A stretch of DNA of 22,417 nucleotides from Cardinium hertigii_C (GCF_050864855.1 NZ_JBOZWW010000043.1:1-22417); one strand, 5' to 3'; shown: positions 6,665-15,970, numbered from the stretch's first letter. The notes: generated by a model from the sequence alone, not told the origin. Translations and numbers: made by a program.

Positions 6665-7771
6665 TCAACGGTTCAGTTTAACCAAATCAAGTGCTAGTCC
6701 AGCTACCTTATCTTGAGCGTTGGCATGTGATGCTGTAAAAGGTTCCATTTGCTTGACTAATTTTAACTGTTGGGCTTCGTCATTAAATAATTCTACTATT
6801 TTAGGTATGAGTAGAAAAGGACATTCCTGATCTGTAATAAGTATAACGGCTCCGTCATGGGCCAATGGCAAACTGTTCTTAGTTTGGTGATCTTCTACCA
6901 CATTAGATGATGGGACCAAAATGGTGGGTTTCCTCCATACACAAAGCTCTGCAATAGATAATGCACCAGCTCTGGAAACAACAATATCCGCTGCTGCATA
7001 AGCCATTTCCATATTGCTTAAATAGGGATAACATTTTATATAACCATAATCATTCATTGCTTTTTTAATAGGCTCAAAGTACCGCTTACCTGTAATCCAT
7101 ATAATTTGTATATCCAAGTTAGACAAGTGATCTTTCCATTCCAACATTGTTGTATTCAATATATTTGCACCTCCACTGCCACCAACCACAAGCAGACATT
7201 TTTTATTTTGAAAGGCAGAAAAACTAAAATACTCAAGTGCATCCATACGGTCTTCTTGGAAAGTACAAAGCGAGGAACGTATGGGATTACCTGTATATAC
7301 TATTTTTTCCTTTGCACAAGGGAAAATAACATCTGGATAACCTGTACAAACTTTGACTACCCATCTGGAAAGCAATCTATTGGTTAATCCAGCTACACTA
7401 TTTTGTTCTTGAATAAGGGTGGGAATTTTTTGCATAGCGGCTACAAATAATGTAGGAAAAGAGGCATATCCTCCAGTTCCAATAACTAAATCAGGTTTAA
7501 ATGATTTAATAATACGCCTTGCTTGGTATAAACTTTTTAAAAGTATAAAAGGGATCAATAGGTTTTTAATAATGCTACTTCTTACCAACCCTTTTATACT
7601 GATTCGCACAATGGGATAACCAGCAGCAACTACCGAGCCCACTTCTCTATTTTTTTTTGTCCCTACAAATAAGAAAACTGCATCTGGAACTTGCTTCTTA
7701 ATGCCATCGGCAATAGCTATAGCAGGATAAATATGTCCGCCTGTACCTCCACAACCGACCAAAATACGCAT
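6665..7771 (-). CDS. murG: UDP-GlcNAc--undecaprenyl-pyrophosphoryl-MurNAc-pentapeptide GlcNAc transferase MurG
   Basis: MurG adds GlcNAc to lipid I to make lipid II, the last cytoplasmic step of peptidoglycan precursor synthesis, on the inner face of the membrane. The 368 residues show the GT-B signature: CGGTGGHIYPAIAIA at the N-terminus (8-17 core), GTGGYAS at 98-104, QEQNSVAGLTNRLLS at 121-135, TGNPIR at 160-165, VGGSGGANILN near 196-206, and the UDP-GlcNAc-binding SRAGALSIAEL at 266-276. The segment GTKKNREVGSVVAAGY replaces the usual form with a conserved ME pair, a small deviation. It is the last gene of a probable htrA-lptC-murG run, 15 bp after the LptC-like gene. Its presence implies that at least part of the peptidoglycan pathway is kept. 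Confidence 0.95.
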   Translation of the reverse strand: MRILVGCGGTGGHIYPAIAIADGIKKQVPDAVFLFVGTKKNREVGSVVAAGYPIVRISIKGLVRSSIIKNLLIPFILLKSLYQARRIIKSFKPDLVIGTGGYASFPTLFVAAMQKIPTLIQEQNSVAGLTNRLLSRWVVKVCTGYPDVIFPCAKEKIVYTGNPIRSSLCTFQEDRMDALEYFSFSAFQNKKCLLVVGGSGGANILNTTMLEWKDHLSNLDIQIIWITGKRYFEPIKKAMNDYGYIKCYPYLSNMEMAYAAADIVVSRAGALSIAELCVWRKPTILVPSSNVVEDHQTKNSLPLAHDGAVILITDQECPFLLIPKIVELFNDEAQQLKLVKQMEPFTASHANAQDKVAGLALDLVKLNR

Positions 7772-7786
7772 AAATAGTATAATGAA

Positions 7787-8386
7787 TTAATCCTTTAGAA
7801 CAGATGCTTGATTGATCTCTACTGTGCCATTAGGCGTTGTAATCGTATACTGGGTTAAATCCCTTGTAGCACGTAAACCAACCCCTTTTAACTCATGGGA
7901 TTTGTGTGCTATTACAATAGGTAAATCTGTAAATATTATTTCTTGCTTCATATCGTATGACAACTGTTCCGTTTGGATGGTCAATTGTTTTTCTGGGAGA
8001 CTAACGAGAATATTTCCTGTTATGATACAGAGGTTTTGTTCTTTATTGTAAAAAAGCTTATTGGCCTGAATATAAATAGGCCCTTCTTCTTGATCTACTG
8101 TATTGCTTAGTACAACGATTTTTACATCATCTGTTAAGGTGACATTTCCATTTTGGGATTGGCACATCTCATGTGCTTTAATGGTAACCTGTAACCTACC
8201 ATTAGAATCTGTACCCAATAACTCAAAATGAATGGTTTCCAATAAAGGGACGTCATCTAGTACATCATTTTCAGCATAGGCTGGCACACACAAGCCGATT
8301 AGAGCAAGACATAATTGTACCATCAAATAATTAGATCGATACGCAAAATTAGTAAAATTTTTTTTTTGATTATTGTACTCAACCAT
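7787..8386 (-). CDS. LptC/OstA-like exported protein (putative)
   Basis: A 199-residue protein with a hydrophobic stretch at 21-36 and a likely signal-peptidase site after AYA (36-38), or an N-terminal anchor. The mature part is beta-rich with repeating strand pairs, ending LSYDMKQEIIFTDLPIVI and then LKGVGLRATRDLTQYTITTP. The last segment is the pattern of LptC proteins (G-G-F-x-A-x-x-D-F-x-x-Y-x-I-x-x-P-x-G), periplasmic bridges for lipopolysaccharide export. It could instead be a general OstA-fold protein. A later Met at residue 22 would leave a signal peptide without positive charges, so the first ATG is preferred. It lies 51 bp after htrA and 15 bp before murG on the same strand. No other lpt gene is visible. 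Confidence 0.6.
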   Translation of the reverse strand: MVEYNNQKKNFTNFAYRSNYLMVQLCLALIGLCVPAYAENDVLDDVPLLETIHFELLGTDSNGRLQVTIKAHEMCQSQNGNVTLTDDVKIVVLSNTVDQEEGPIYIQANKLFYNKEQNLCIITGNILVSLPEKQLTIQTEQLSYDMKQEIIFTDLPIVIAHKSHELKGVGLRATRDLTQYTITTPNGTVEINQASVLKD

Positions 8387-8437
8387 ACCCTATATACAAA
8401 ATACAACAGGACTTTATTGCGCTCGATGGGCAGTAGC

Positions 8438-9958
8438 CTATTTGGCCCATTCAACTGCTAAATAACTGACCTCCCCCGTATTAGGGTCCAAGACCTGTAT
8501 GAGTAAGGCTTCTGCTCTTGTACTTCGAATTATTTCAGCAAAACCCACTACACCTTTAACAGGTTGTTTATCAAAAGCCAGTACAATACAGCCTTTTTTA
8601 AGGCCAGCAGCTTTAAATTTACCCTTGGTAACCTCTTGCACGAGCACTCCACCTGTAAGCTTATATTTCGCTTTTGTTTTCTCATCTATATTTTGAAATA
8701 TAGCACCTTCCACCTTTAATATATTATTTTTTAGTACTACTTGTATGACATCAGGTGCTTTTTCTAACAATAGATTGACGCGTTTTTCTTTACCTTTACG
8801 ATATAGGATAACGGTAAGCTGATCACCTGGTTTGGCACAACCTATTACTTCTTGTAAATCTGCACATTTATGAATTGGGCGGCTATTGATTTGTATAATC
8901 ACATCTTCTTTTTGCAATAACTTTGTACAAGGGCTATGGTCTTGAACGGTATGAATATAGACACCAGTAGTTGCTTTTAAGCCCAATTTTGTAGCCCGTT
9001 CAGCATTCATATCGTCAATAACTACACCCAATAGTACACGTTGTACGGCACCATACTGAATAAAATCATCAGCTACTTTTTTTACCAAAGAAGAAGGTAT
9101 AGCAAAGCCATATCCTATAAAAGAAAGTGACCTATTTATATAAATAGCTGTATTAATACCTACTAACTCCCCATATAGATTGACCAATGCACCACCACTA
9201 TTACCTTGATTGATGGCCGCATCGGTTTGAATAAAAGATTGAATGCCTAATTTGCCACTATCGTCTAAACATCTAGATTTGGCACTTACAATCCCTTTGG
9301 TAACCGTAGAATGTAAATTAAATGGATTACCGACTGCCAAAACCCATTCTCCTACTTCTAATTTATCCGAACTACCTAATAACAAAGTAGACAGATTAGA
9401 TGCTTCAATTTTTAAAAGTGCTAAATCTGTAGCAGGATCTGCACCAACTAATTTTGCTTTATAACATCTATTATCATGTAAGGTGACTTCGATATGGTCT
9501 GCTCCCTCCACTACATGATTATTGGTAATAATGTATCCATTACTGGTATAAATCACCCCAGAACCAGTAGAGACTTGAGGTTGCTGCTCATATTCCCTAG
9601 GAATCAATAATCCTTCTCCAAAAAACTGTTTAAAAAATTGCTCTAATGGTGTAATAGCTTCTCGTTTCAGGATTTTACGATTCTGAGAGGCTTTGATGTA
9701 GACCACGGCTGGTGTGGCTACTTTAGCAGCATAGGTAAAATCAGGTAAAAGAGGTAGTGGAGATTTACCTTCCGGTAGGGATAGCCTATCTTGTAATGGT
9801 TGAGTAGGCTCTACAATATTAACTTGCTGAACAGACGCAACCGGATCTAAGCTTTTTTTTCCTGCATAAGGAGCAACCAACCACAACCCCATTATAACGA
9901 TAATAGCAGTGCCAAATAATTTTTTAACTGCGGTATGCTTATTAAGCTGTTCGTACAT
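8438..9958 (-). CDS. HtrA/DegP-family periplasmic serine protease with two PDZ domains
   Basis: This is an envelope quality-control protease or chaperone. A hydrophobic segment at 15-30 acts as signal peptide or anchor. The trypsin-like domain (about 75-295) has the full triad: His148 in ITNNHVVEG, Asp178 in PATDLALLK and Ser254 in NQGNSGGAL. PDZ1 spans about 305-395 (LLGVVIDDMN, VYIHTVQDHSPC, DVIIQINSRPI) and PDZ2 about 410-500 (VLVQEVTKGKFKAAGLKKG). The 506-residue length is typical. All catalytic residues are intact, so it should be active. It probably heads the htrA-lptC-murG run. Its start is 126 bp from the divergent cysS. Confidence 0.95.
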   Translation of the reverse strand: MYEQLNKHTAVKKLFGTAIIVIMGLWLVAPYAGKKSLDPVASVQQVNIVEPTQPLQDRLSLPEGKSPLPLLPDFTYAAKVATPAVVYIKASQNRKILKREAITPLEQFFKQFFGEGLLIPREYEQQPQVSTGSGVIYTSNGYIITNNHVVEGADHIEVTLHDNRCYKAKLVGADPATDLALLKIEASNLSTLLLGSSDKLEVGEWVLAVGNPFNLHSTVTKGIVSAKSRCLDDSGKLGIQSFIQTDAAINQGNSGGALVNLYGELVGINTAIYINRSLSFIGYGFAIPSSLVKKVADDFIQYGAVQRVLLGVVIDDMNAERATKLGLKATTGVYIHTVQDHSPCTKLLQKEDVIIQINSRPIHKCADLQEVIGCAKPGDQLTVILYRKGKEKRVNLLLEKAPDVIQVVLKNNILKVEGAIFQNIDEKTKAKYKLTGGVLVQEVTKGKFKAAGLKKGCIVLAFDKQPVKGVVGFAEIIRSTRAEALLIQVLDPNTGEVSYLAVEWAK

Positions 9959-9999
9959 AGCGATTTTATTTTTGTATTTTTACAATTATGATTTGCCTG

Positions 10000-10014
10000 T
10001 GCCTTAGAAAGGCA
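10000..10014. repeat. Short hairpin in the htrA/cysS divergent spacer
   Basis: TGCCTT and AAGGCA pair over 6 bp around a 3-nt loop. It lies between two divergent genes, so it could be a small operator or a leader hairpin. No protein-binding family is recognised. Confidence 0.25.
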
Positions 10015-10099
10015 AGGTATACTAATGCAACTGGCCTACCAATAAAGACGACCAGACCTACGCCAGCAAAAATGTAAAATATTTTTGACCTATACAAAT

Positions 10100-11587
10100 A
10101 TGCATCAAATATTACGGATCTACAACAGCCTAACTAGACAAAAAGAAGTATTTCAGCCACTTAAACCGCCTTTTGTGGGCATGTATCTATGTGGTCCCAC
10201 TGTTTATGGGAACCCTCATCTAGGTCATGCACGTGCAGCTATTACTTTTGATGTAATTTTCCGTTATCTACAACATTTGAACTATAAAGTGCGGTATGTA
10301 CGCAACATTACAGATGTAGGCCATTTAGAAAGAGATTTGGATGAAGGGAAAGACAAAATACAACAGCAAGCCGAGCTAGAGGCGGTAAGCCCTATGGAAG
10401 TAGCGCAACGCTATACCAATAATTATCGTAGCAATATGCAACAGCTTAACGTATTGTCTCCCAGCATTGAGCCCTGTGCAAGTGGACATATTCCAGAGCA
10501 AATTGCTATGATTGAAAAGATTATCGAAAATGGGTTTGCCTATATCGTAGATGGATCGGTTTATTTTGACCTAGCCAAATACAACCAAATGGAGCATTAT
10601 GGAAAACTTTCAGGAAGGATTATAGAAGCGGCTCGCTCAGGAACACGTGCGTTGGCCAATCAAATAGATAAAAAACAACCAGTAGACTTTGCGTTATGGA
10701 AAAAAGCAACACCTATGCATATGATGCGTTGGTCTTCTCCATGGGGAGAGGGTTTTCCTGGATGGCATATAGAATGCTCTGCCATGTCGGCAAAATATTT
10801 AGGCAAACAATTTGACATACACGGAGGCGGAATGGATTTGCTTTTTCCACATCATGAGTGTGAAATAGTCCAAGCACAGGCTGCCTTAAAAACGAATTTA
10901 GCTACCTATTGGCTCCATAATAATTTGGTTACAATTGACGGGGTCAAAATGGGTAAATCATTGGGTAATTTTATTACATTAGATGCATTTTTCACGGGTA
11001 AACATTTGGCTATAGATCAACCCTATAGTCCTATGACATTACGCTTTTTTATACTACAGGCCCATTATAGAAGCACACTTTCTGTTACCGTAGAGGGGCT
11101 AAAAGCTGCGCATCAGGGATATCGTAAATTAATGAATGGTTGGTATTTGCTTGCTCAGCTCAATGACAAAACAGTTGCTTTATCTACTCAAAATGGTACA
11201 TTAGATGAAGCGATCTATGAAGATTGTGCAGCTTGCTATAGGGCCATAAACGATGACTTCAATACGGCAAAAATTTTAGCGGGTTTATTTAAACTATTAA
11301 AAAAAATCAATGGATGGCACAATGGAACACTATGTGATGCATCTGTTTCAACAGCGGCATTCAACCAATTGCGTAGTACTTATGCTACTTTTATGATAGA
11401 CCTCTTAGGGTTAAAAGAAGAACATGAAGCTACTACTGATCAAATGATGGAAATGATACAAACCATTTACCAAGAGGCCAAAGCAGAAAAGCGCTACCAT
11501 CAAATTGATTTTATACGCCATTCGCTGCATAAAATGGGGATTGCGATACAAGACCAGCCCAATGGCATACGGTGGGCATACGAATAG
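10100..11587 (+). CDS. cysS: Cysteine--tRNA ligase (class I)
   Basis: It charges tRNA-Cys in the cytosol. From the ATG at 10100 the protein is 495 residues. Marks in order are the zinc-site start YLCGPTVYG with Cys31, the HIGH-type motif HLGH at 40-43, GWHIECSAMS with Cys226, HGGGMDLLFPHHECE around 241-255 (the remaining zinc ligands), and the KMSKS-type loop as KMGKS at 283-287. A TTG five codons upstream (10085) is in frame, but the ATG matches the usual family start (M..LRIYNSLTRQKE). The gene stands alone on the plus strand, divergent from htrA and convergent with the E2 gene 90 bp away. No clear terminator is visible after it. Confidence 0.96.
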   Translation: MHQILRIYNSLTRQKEVFQPLKPPFVGMYLCGPTVYGNPHLGHARAAITFDVIFRYLQHLNYKVRYVRNITDVGHLERDLDEGKDKIQQQAELEAVSPMEVAQRYTNNYRSNMQQLNVLSPSIEPCASGHIPEQIAMIEKIIENGFAYIVDGSVYFDLAKYNQMEHYGKLSGRIIEAARSGTRALANQIDKKQPVDFALWKKATPMHMMRWSSPWGEGFPGWHIECSAMSAKYLGKQFDIHGGGMDLLFPHHECEIVQAQAALKTNLATYWLHNNLVTIDGVKMGKSLGNFITLDAFFTGKHLAIDQPYSPMTLRFFILQAHYRSTLSVTVEGLKAAHQGYRKLMNGWYLLAQLNDKTVALSTQNGTLDEAIYEDCAACYRAINDDFNTAKILAGLFKLLKKINGWHNGTLCDASVSTAAFNQLRSTYATFMIDLLGLKEEHEATTDQMMEMIQTIYQEAKAEKRYHQIDFIRHSLHKMGIAIQDQPNGIRWAYE

Positions 11588-11677
11588 TTTGTAGAGCTCT
11601 CATAACGTGCATTTAAAGAACAACACCAGTGGGAAATCTTAAGAGATAGACCATTGAAAGTAAAGCTATTCAGTTAC

Positions 11678-12952
11678 TCATATAAATGGATAGGTCTCTA
11701 TCTCGGCTACAAAAGAGGCCAATGCTTTTGCCAAATATTTTAAAAATCCCCCTCCTATGGCGCCATCTATAATTCGATGATCATAGGTATGGGATAGAAA
11801 CAGTTCATGGCGAATCGCTATGGTTTCCTTTCCCTTAACATGGACCACAGCAGGACGTTTTTCAATAAGACCTAATGCAAGAATGGCTACCTGTGGTTGC
11901 ACGATAATAGGGGTTCCCATCAGATTATCAAAAGAACCAATATTAGAAATAGTGTAACTAGCACCCGTTAATGCATCTGGCATAATGGTACCGTTGCGTG
12001 CTTTATCAATCAAAGCATCGATTTGTTGCGCCAATGCAACCAAACCAAGCTGTTCTACTTGTTTGACTACAGGAACCAATAGATTTCCATCTGAGCGGGC
12101 TACGGCAAAACCTATATTAATATGTTTGCGTTTAATAATCTGATCGTTTACAACTACCGCATTCAGGAGTGGAAATAGTTGAAGCGCACGTGCGATTACG
12201 GCTAGAAAAATAGGATTATAGGTCAATCTAGCACCATATTTTGCTTCAAAAGAAGTTTTATGCTGTTGCCTCCAGGAAACAAGTTCAGTTACATCGGCAC
12301 GTATAAAGGAGGTAACATGGGGGGCAATTTTCTTAGATTGCACCATACGATCTGCAATTAACTTTCTAACGCGATCCATTTGTACCACTTCATCGCCTGC
12401 TAGAGGGGTAAGCGTTTCATAAAATAGAGGGCGCTCTGAACTATTAGTATGGATGGATAGGCGTTTGTTTATATAGTTCAGAACGACTTCTTTGGTAATC
12501 CGATGATCCCGAGTATATCCGGCTAATTTGGCTAGTTCATCTGCTTGAATGGCATTTACTTGAGCAATATGGCTGGCCAAAGGACTTAATTTTACTTTTT
12601 TAAAAGGATGGATAGCCAAAACACTAGGCGCTACATGGCGGGGGGTAGCTGCCAACGAAGGATTGGCATTTTCAAAGGATGATTCATGTAGAACAGGTAG
12701 CACATCTACATGGTCTACTTCTAATAAAGCGATAGGTGCGCCAATGGCCAATACGTCTCCTTTCTTTACCAATAATTTTTTAATTGTACCTGTATAAGTG
12801 GCAGGAATCTCTGCATCTACTTTATCTGTAGCAACCTCTAAAAGGGGTGCACCTTCGATAACGACTTCTCCCTCTTGTATACACCAATCCAATACTATAA
12901 CTTCTATGACACTTTCCCCCATCTTAGGCAAGTAAAGCGTTATTAAAGACAT
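11678..12952 (-). CDS. 2-oxoacid dehydrogenase E2 component (dihydrolipoamide acyltransferase)
   Basis: This is the acyltransferase core of a pyruvate-, 2-oxoglutarate- or branched-chain-type dehydrogenase complex. Starting at the ATG at 12952 (MSLITLYLPKMGESV) gives 424 residues. The lipoyl domain is at 1-80 with the lipoylated Lys44 in ATDKVDAEIP. The E3/E1-binding domain is at about 122-162 (LSPLASHIAQVNAIQADELA). The catalytic domain ends in HTYDHRIIDG with His392 and Asp396. A frame extending to an ATG at 13045 would add 31 residues with no family match; the later start places the lipoyl domain at the N-terminus as expected. E1 and E3 are not in the window, so the substrate is undecided. 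It lies downstream of mgtE on the same strand. Confidence 0.92.
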   Translation of the reverse strand: MSLITLYLPKMGESVIEVIVLDWCIQEGEVVIEGAPLLEVATDKVDAEIPATYTGTIKKLLVKKGDVLAIGAPIALLEVDHVDVLPVLHESSFENANPSLAATPRHVAPSVLAIHPFKKVKLSPLASHIAQVNAIQADELAKLAGYTRDHRITKEVVLNYINKRLSIHTNSSERPLFYETLTPLAGDEVVQMDRVRKLIADRMVQSKKIAPHVTSFIRADVTELVSWRQQHKTSFEAKYGARLTYNPIFLAVIARALQLFPLLNAVVVNDQIIKRKHINIGFAVARSDGNLLVPVVKQVEQLGLVALAQQIDALIDKARNGTIMPDALTGASYTISNIGSFDNLMGTPIIVQPQVAILALGLIEKRPAVVHVKGKETIAIRHELFLSHTYDHRIIDGAIGGGFLKYLAKALASFVAEIETYPFI

Positions 12953-13099
12953 ATAAACGGTTCTTAAAAAGTTTAAACCTAACGCTCGTTTACTTTTAAG
13001 GCTTTGATCAATAGTAGCTGCTCTATTAGGCAGTTTCGTAGCCACTCAAACTATATTGGTAACCTTAAAAAGCACTAGACAACTATTTTTTACACAAGA

Positions 13100-14521
13100 C
13101 TAAATACTACCAACCGGATTAATCAACCAATAGATTATAACATAATAAATTATGATACCCAATATTTCCACTGTGATATTAATCATAGGATTAGCTGCTA
13201 CAGCAGGATCTCCATTAAAGTATTTAGCAGCCAATGGAAAAGCTGCTCCTATAAAAGCAGAACAAATAATTTGCACAACAATGCTTAACGCCACTACAAA
13301 CATTACCTGGAAAGACCTATTCGTATCAGCGTCTAGACTAGAAGTTACAAACAACTTAATATAGGTAAGAAAAAATAACAAAGAAGCCAATGTGATGGCA
13401 ATCCTTAATTCTTTTAAAATAATCCTAACCCAATCAGATAGTGACACTTGGCCACGATTTAAGGCTTGTAGTACTACAGAAGCCACTTGACTGCCTACAT
13501 TTCCTCCAGTATCTGTAATCATACTCAAATAGAAAATCAAATTAAACTGGGTAAAGAAAGAACTTTTAGCATGCATAAAAGCATGGCCAACGATACTGGC
13601 CATAAATACCAATACAATCCATTTGATTCTTTTTTTAAGGTGTTGTAACGTAGAAACCTTTAGATAACCAGGGGTATCTTCCTCTGAAGTAATACCCATA
13701 AAGCGATCCATATCCTCAACTTGCTCTGCTCTGATAATAGCTATGGCATCGTCATAACTTACAATACCTACGATTTGTCCTTCTTGATTTAGAATAGGGA
13801 TGGCAACTAAATCATATTGTTCAATTTTTTTAGCCACTATTTCTTGATCTTCATCAACAGTAGCATATACAAAATTGACCTTAAGAATCGTTTCTATTTT
13901 TTCTCTTGGAGCATGCATCACCAAATCTTTTAAAGAAACAAAACCCACTAACCGCATTTTATCATCTACTACATAGATGTAATAAAGCATTTTTTTAGAA
14001 GGTGCATCCTCACGGATTTTATCGATAGCTTCTTCTATCGTCATTGAATTTAAGACTGTAGCAAAATCTGTATTCATTATACCTCCTGCCGTATCGGGTA
14101 AATAGGCATTTAGCATAATCACATCTTCCCTAATCTTTCTACTTAAATAAGGAAGTAAATGGACATGTTCTTTATTGCTCAATCGTTGGTAAAAATCAAC
14201 GCGCAAGTCAGAAGGCATACAGGAGAAAATTTTTGCAAAAATGCTTTTAGGAATACTATAGTAGAGTTGCATCTGCAACGCATTATCGCTAAATAACGCA
14301 AATACTTCTCCCTGTCGTGGAATAGACAAATTGCTAAAAATTGTCCGTACCAAATCAAAAGTTTGTTTTTCTAAGAACTCAGCTACCTCTATAGGCGACG
14401 CATGTTCCAAACAATAGACCAGACGCTTCTCTTGCTGCTGTTTGAGTAAACGCATCCACTTAAAAAACTTATTTTCTCCTTTTAGTTTCATAATCTCAGT
14501 TTTTGGTTCCATATGGTACAA
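13100..14521 (-). CDS. mgtE: Magnesium transporter MgtE
   Basis: An inner-membrane Mg2+ channel gated by cytosolic Mg2+. The 473 residues show the family layout: an N domain of helical repeats (about 25-145), two CBS domains (about 150-207 and 215-265; LVGFVSLKDL and IVGIVSYDDAI are the repeating strands), a plug helix, and a C-terminal membrane domain from about 300. The first membrane helices carry the pore signature MITDTGGNVGSQ at 334-345, and the last carry GDPAVAANPMI followed by a hydrophobic end. Met4 and Met11 are alternative starts that leave all domains intact. No Mg2+ riboswitch was recognised upstream. Confidence 0.95.
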   Translation of the reverse strand: MYHMEPKTEIMKLKGENKFFKWMRLLKQQQEKRLVYCLEHASPIEVAEFLEKQTFDLVRTIFSNLSIPRQGEVFALFSDNALQMQLYYSIPKSIFAKIFSCMPSDLRVDFYQRLSNKEHVHLLPYLSRKIREDVIMLNAYLPDTAGGIMNTDFATVLNSMTIEEAIDKIREDAPSKKMLYYIYVVDDKMRLVGFVSLKDLVMHAPREKIETILKVNFVYATVDEDQEIVAKKIEQYDLVAIPILNQEGQIVGIVSYDDAIAIIRAEQVEDMDRFMGITSEEDTPGYLKVSTLQHLKKRIKWIVLVFMASIVGHAFMHAKSSFFTQFNLIFYLSMITDTGGNVGSQVASVVLQALNRGQVSLSDWVRIILKELRIAITLASLLFFLTYIKLFVTSSLDADTNRSFQVMFVVALSIVVQIICSAFIGAAFPLAAKYFNGDPAVAANPMINITVEILGIIIYYVIIYWLINPVGSI

Positions 14522-14825
14522 CCATGTTTAACAATCCTAGATGAGAAAATAGATTGCTAAAAACCTTAAAAGAAGGAGAACAGCCAAAGGCTTTATATCA
14601 TAAACAAAAAGATATAAACCTTAAACTAAAACATAGGCTCCAGATATTTTAGCCACAAGTAGCATCAAGAAGCAGATTTTAACGAAAGGTAAAGTTAAGA
14701 GAATCTGAAGTAAATTACCAATAAGTAGATTATAAATCTATAAAAGTCTTTTGAAAGGATTCTGTAAATAATATGAGCAATTGAACTTTTGAATTCAAAA
14801 GTATTTTTATTTATATTTATTCATT
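14522..14825. other. 304-bp divergent spacer between mgtE and yidD
   Basis: AT-rich DNA that must hold the mgtE promoter (minus strand) and the yidD promoter (plus strand). Its one clear structure is the perfect palindrome at 14785-14802. The octamer CTTTTGAA in that palindrome also occurs at about 14748-14755. I see no gene, RNA or canonical promoter that I would defend. Confidence 0.5.
14785..14802. promoter_or_regulatory. Perfect 18-bp palindrome upstream of yidD (candidate operator)
   Basis: ACTTTTGAATTCAAAAGT is fully self-complementary and ends 23 bp before the yidD ATG. Position and symmetry fit a dimeric repressor site. As RNA it would make a 7-bp stem with an AATT loop followed by a T-rich run, like a terminator, but no plus-strand gene lies upstream for more than 3 kb. 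It could also be chance in AT-rich DNA. Confidence 0.4.
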
Positions 14826-15077
14826 ATGAAACAATTTTTCAAATGGGTAGATCTATTTTCCAGATTTTTTAGGCGGCTTTGTTGCTTTTTTATTGGTATC
14901 TATCAGTATTGCATTGCCCCTTTGTTGCCTCCTATGTGCCGCTTTTACCCTAGTTGTTCTTTTTATGCAAAAGCAGCATTTACTAAATATGGTCTTCGAA
15001 AAGGGGCCTTGCTTACCCTACGTAGGCTCCTCTCTTGTCATCCCTGGGGAAGTAGTGGCTACGATCCATTAGATTGA
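14826..15077 (+). CDS. yidD: Membrane protein insertion efficiency factor YidD
   Basis: A small inner-membrane-associated protein (83 residues) that assists the YidC/Sec insertion pathway. The N-terminus has an amphipathic or hydrophobic helix (residues 8-32). The family core is complete: FYPSCSFYAKAAFTKYG, then KGALLTLRRLLSCHPW and the terminal GYDPLD. Length matches the family (about 70-85). Its last 19 bp overlap the end of era on the other strand. YidC, RnpA and RpmH, its usual neighbours, are absent here. Confidence 0.95.
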   Translation: MKQFFKWVDLFSRFFRRLCCFFIGIYQYCIAPLLPPMCRFYPSCSFYAKAAFTKYGLRKGALLTLRRLLSCHPWGSSGYDPLD

Positions 15078-15970
15078 TTTTTTTTGGTTGGATAACCAAA
15101 TTTTGTTAGCAACCATTGACTTTTACGCCAGTTTGGCGTAACTTTTATGTGCAGTGCTAAAAATATTTGCTTCTGAAAAAACTTTTCTAATGCTTCCCTG
15201 GCTGCCATTCCTAGCTTTTTCAATGCATCTCCTTTTTGACCTATTATAATCCCCTTTTGAGTAGGACGTTCTACATGTATAATAGATCGAATTTTAATCA
15301 AGTGATCGGTTTCTTTAAAATAGTCTATTGCTACTTCTACACTATAGGGTATTTCTTGGCGGTATTGGTCTAGAATTTTTTCACGTATGATTTCTTGTAC
15401 AAAAAAGCGCTCAGGTTTATCTGTGAGGGTTTCTTCTGGATAATAAGGAGGATGGTTGGGTAATTGTTCAATGATTTGTTGCACAAGGGGGTCTATGTTT
15501 TCTTTTTTTAGCGCTGATATAGGTACAATCGGTACTCCTGGTTTATGGTTGCGCCAATAGGCTATTGTCTCATTCAGCTGATTGGCTGTAATTAAATCAA
15601 CTTTATTCAATACCAATATAATTGGTTTTTTACTACAGTTTTCATCAACCCATGGAAGAAGGACTAGATCTTTTACATCTACCACCCAGATGATCAAGTC
15701 GGCATCTGAACGAGCAACTTTTACAGCCTCCATCATGGTAACTTGAAGGGGATAGGCAGGTGTAATAACGCCTGGCGTATCTATATAAATAATTTGAAAG
15801 TTTTTTTCAGAAACGATGCCATGTAGTTTATGACGGGTCGTTTGTGCCTTTGAATGGGTAACCGCCAAACGTTCACCTACTAGTAGGTTCATTAAGGTAG
15901 ATTTTCCAGCATTAGGTTTCCCCATAATGGCTACAAAACCAGATTTATAATCGCTTTTGTCTGCATGCAT
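15059..15970 (-). CDS. era: GTPase Era
   Basis: An essential GTPase that binds the 3' end of 16S rRNA and helps mature the 30S subunit. The 303 residues show G1 GKPNAGKST at 17-25, a G2 region KAQTTRHKLHG, G3 DTPG at 64-67, G4 NKVD at 122-125 and G5 SAL at 152-154. The C-terminal KH domain has the RNA-binding loop IIIGQKGD at 241-248 preceded by VERPTQKG. All key residues are present. The gene is divergent from the initiator tRNA and its 3' end overlaps yidD tail to tail. Confidence 0.97.
   Translation of the reverse strand: MHADKSDYKSGFVAIMGKPNAGKSTLMNLLVGERLAVTHSKAQTTRHKLHGIVSEKNFQIIYIDTPGVITPAYPLQVTMMEAVKVARSDADLIIWVVDVKDLVLLPWVDENCSKKPIILVLNKVDLITANQLNETIAYWRNHKPGVPIVPISALKKENIDPLVQQIIEQLPNHPPYYPEETLTDKPERFFVQEIIREKILDQYRQEIPYSVEVAIDYFKETDHLIKIRSIIHVERPTQKGIIIGQKGDALKKLGMAAREALEKFFQKQIFLALHIKVTPNWRKSQWLLTKFGYPTKKNQSNGS

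Noticed and set aside
10079..10087. A TAnnTTTG-type -7 box (TATTTTTG) just before cysS
   Set aside because: It would put the transcription start only a few bases before the ATG, and no TTG lies at the right distance upstream.
12953..13045. A 31-residue N-terminal extension of the E2 protein
   Set aside because: The extension matches nothing, and family members start immediately at the lipoyl domain as with the ATG at 12952. It is more likely leader sequence.
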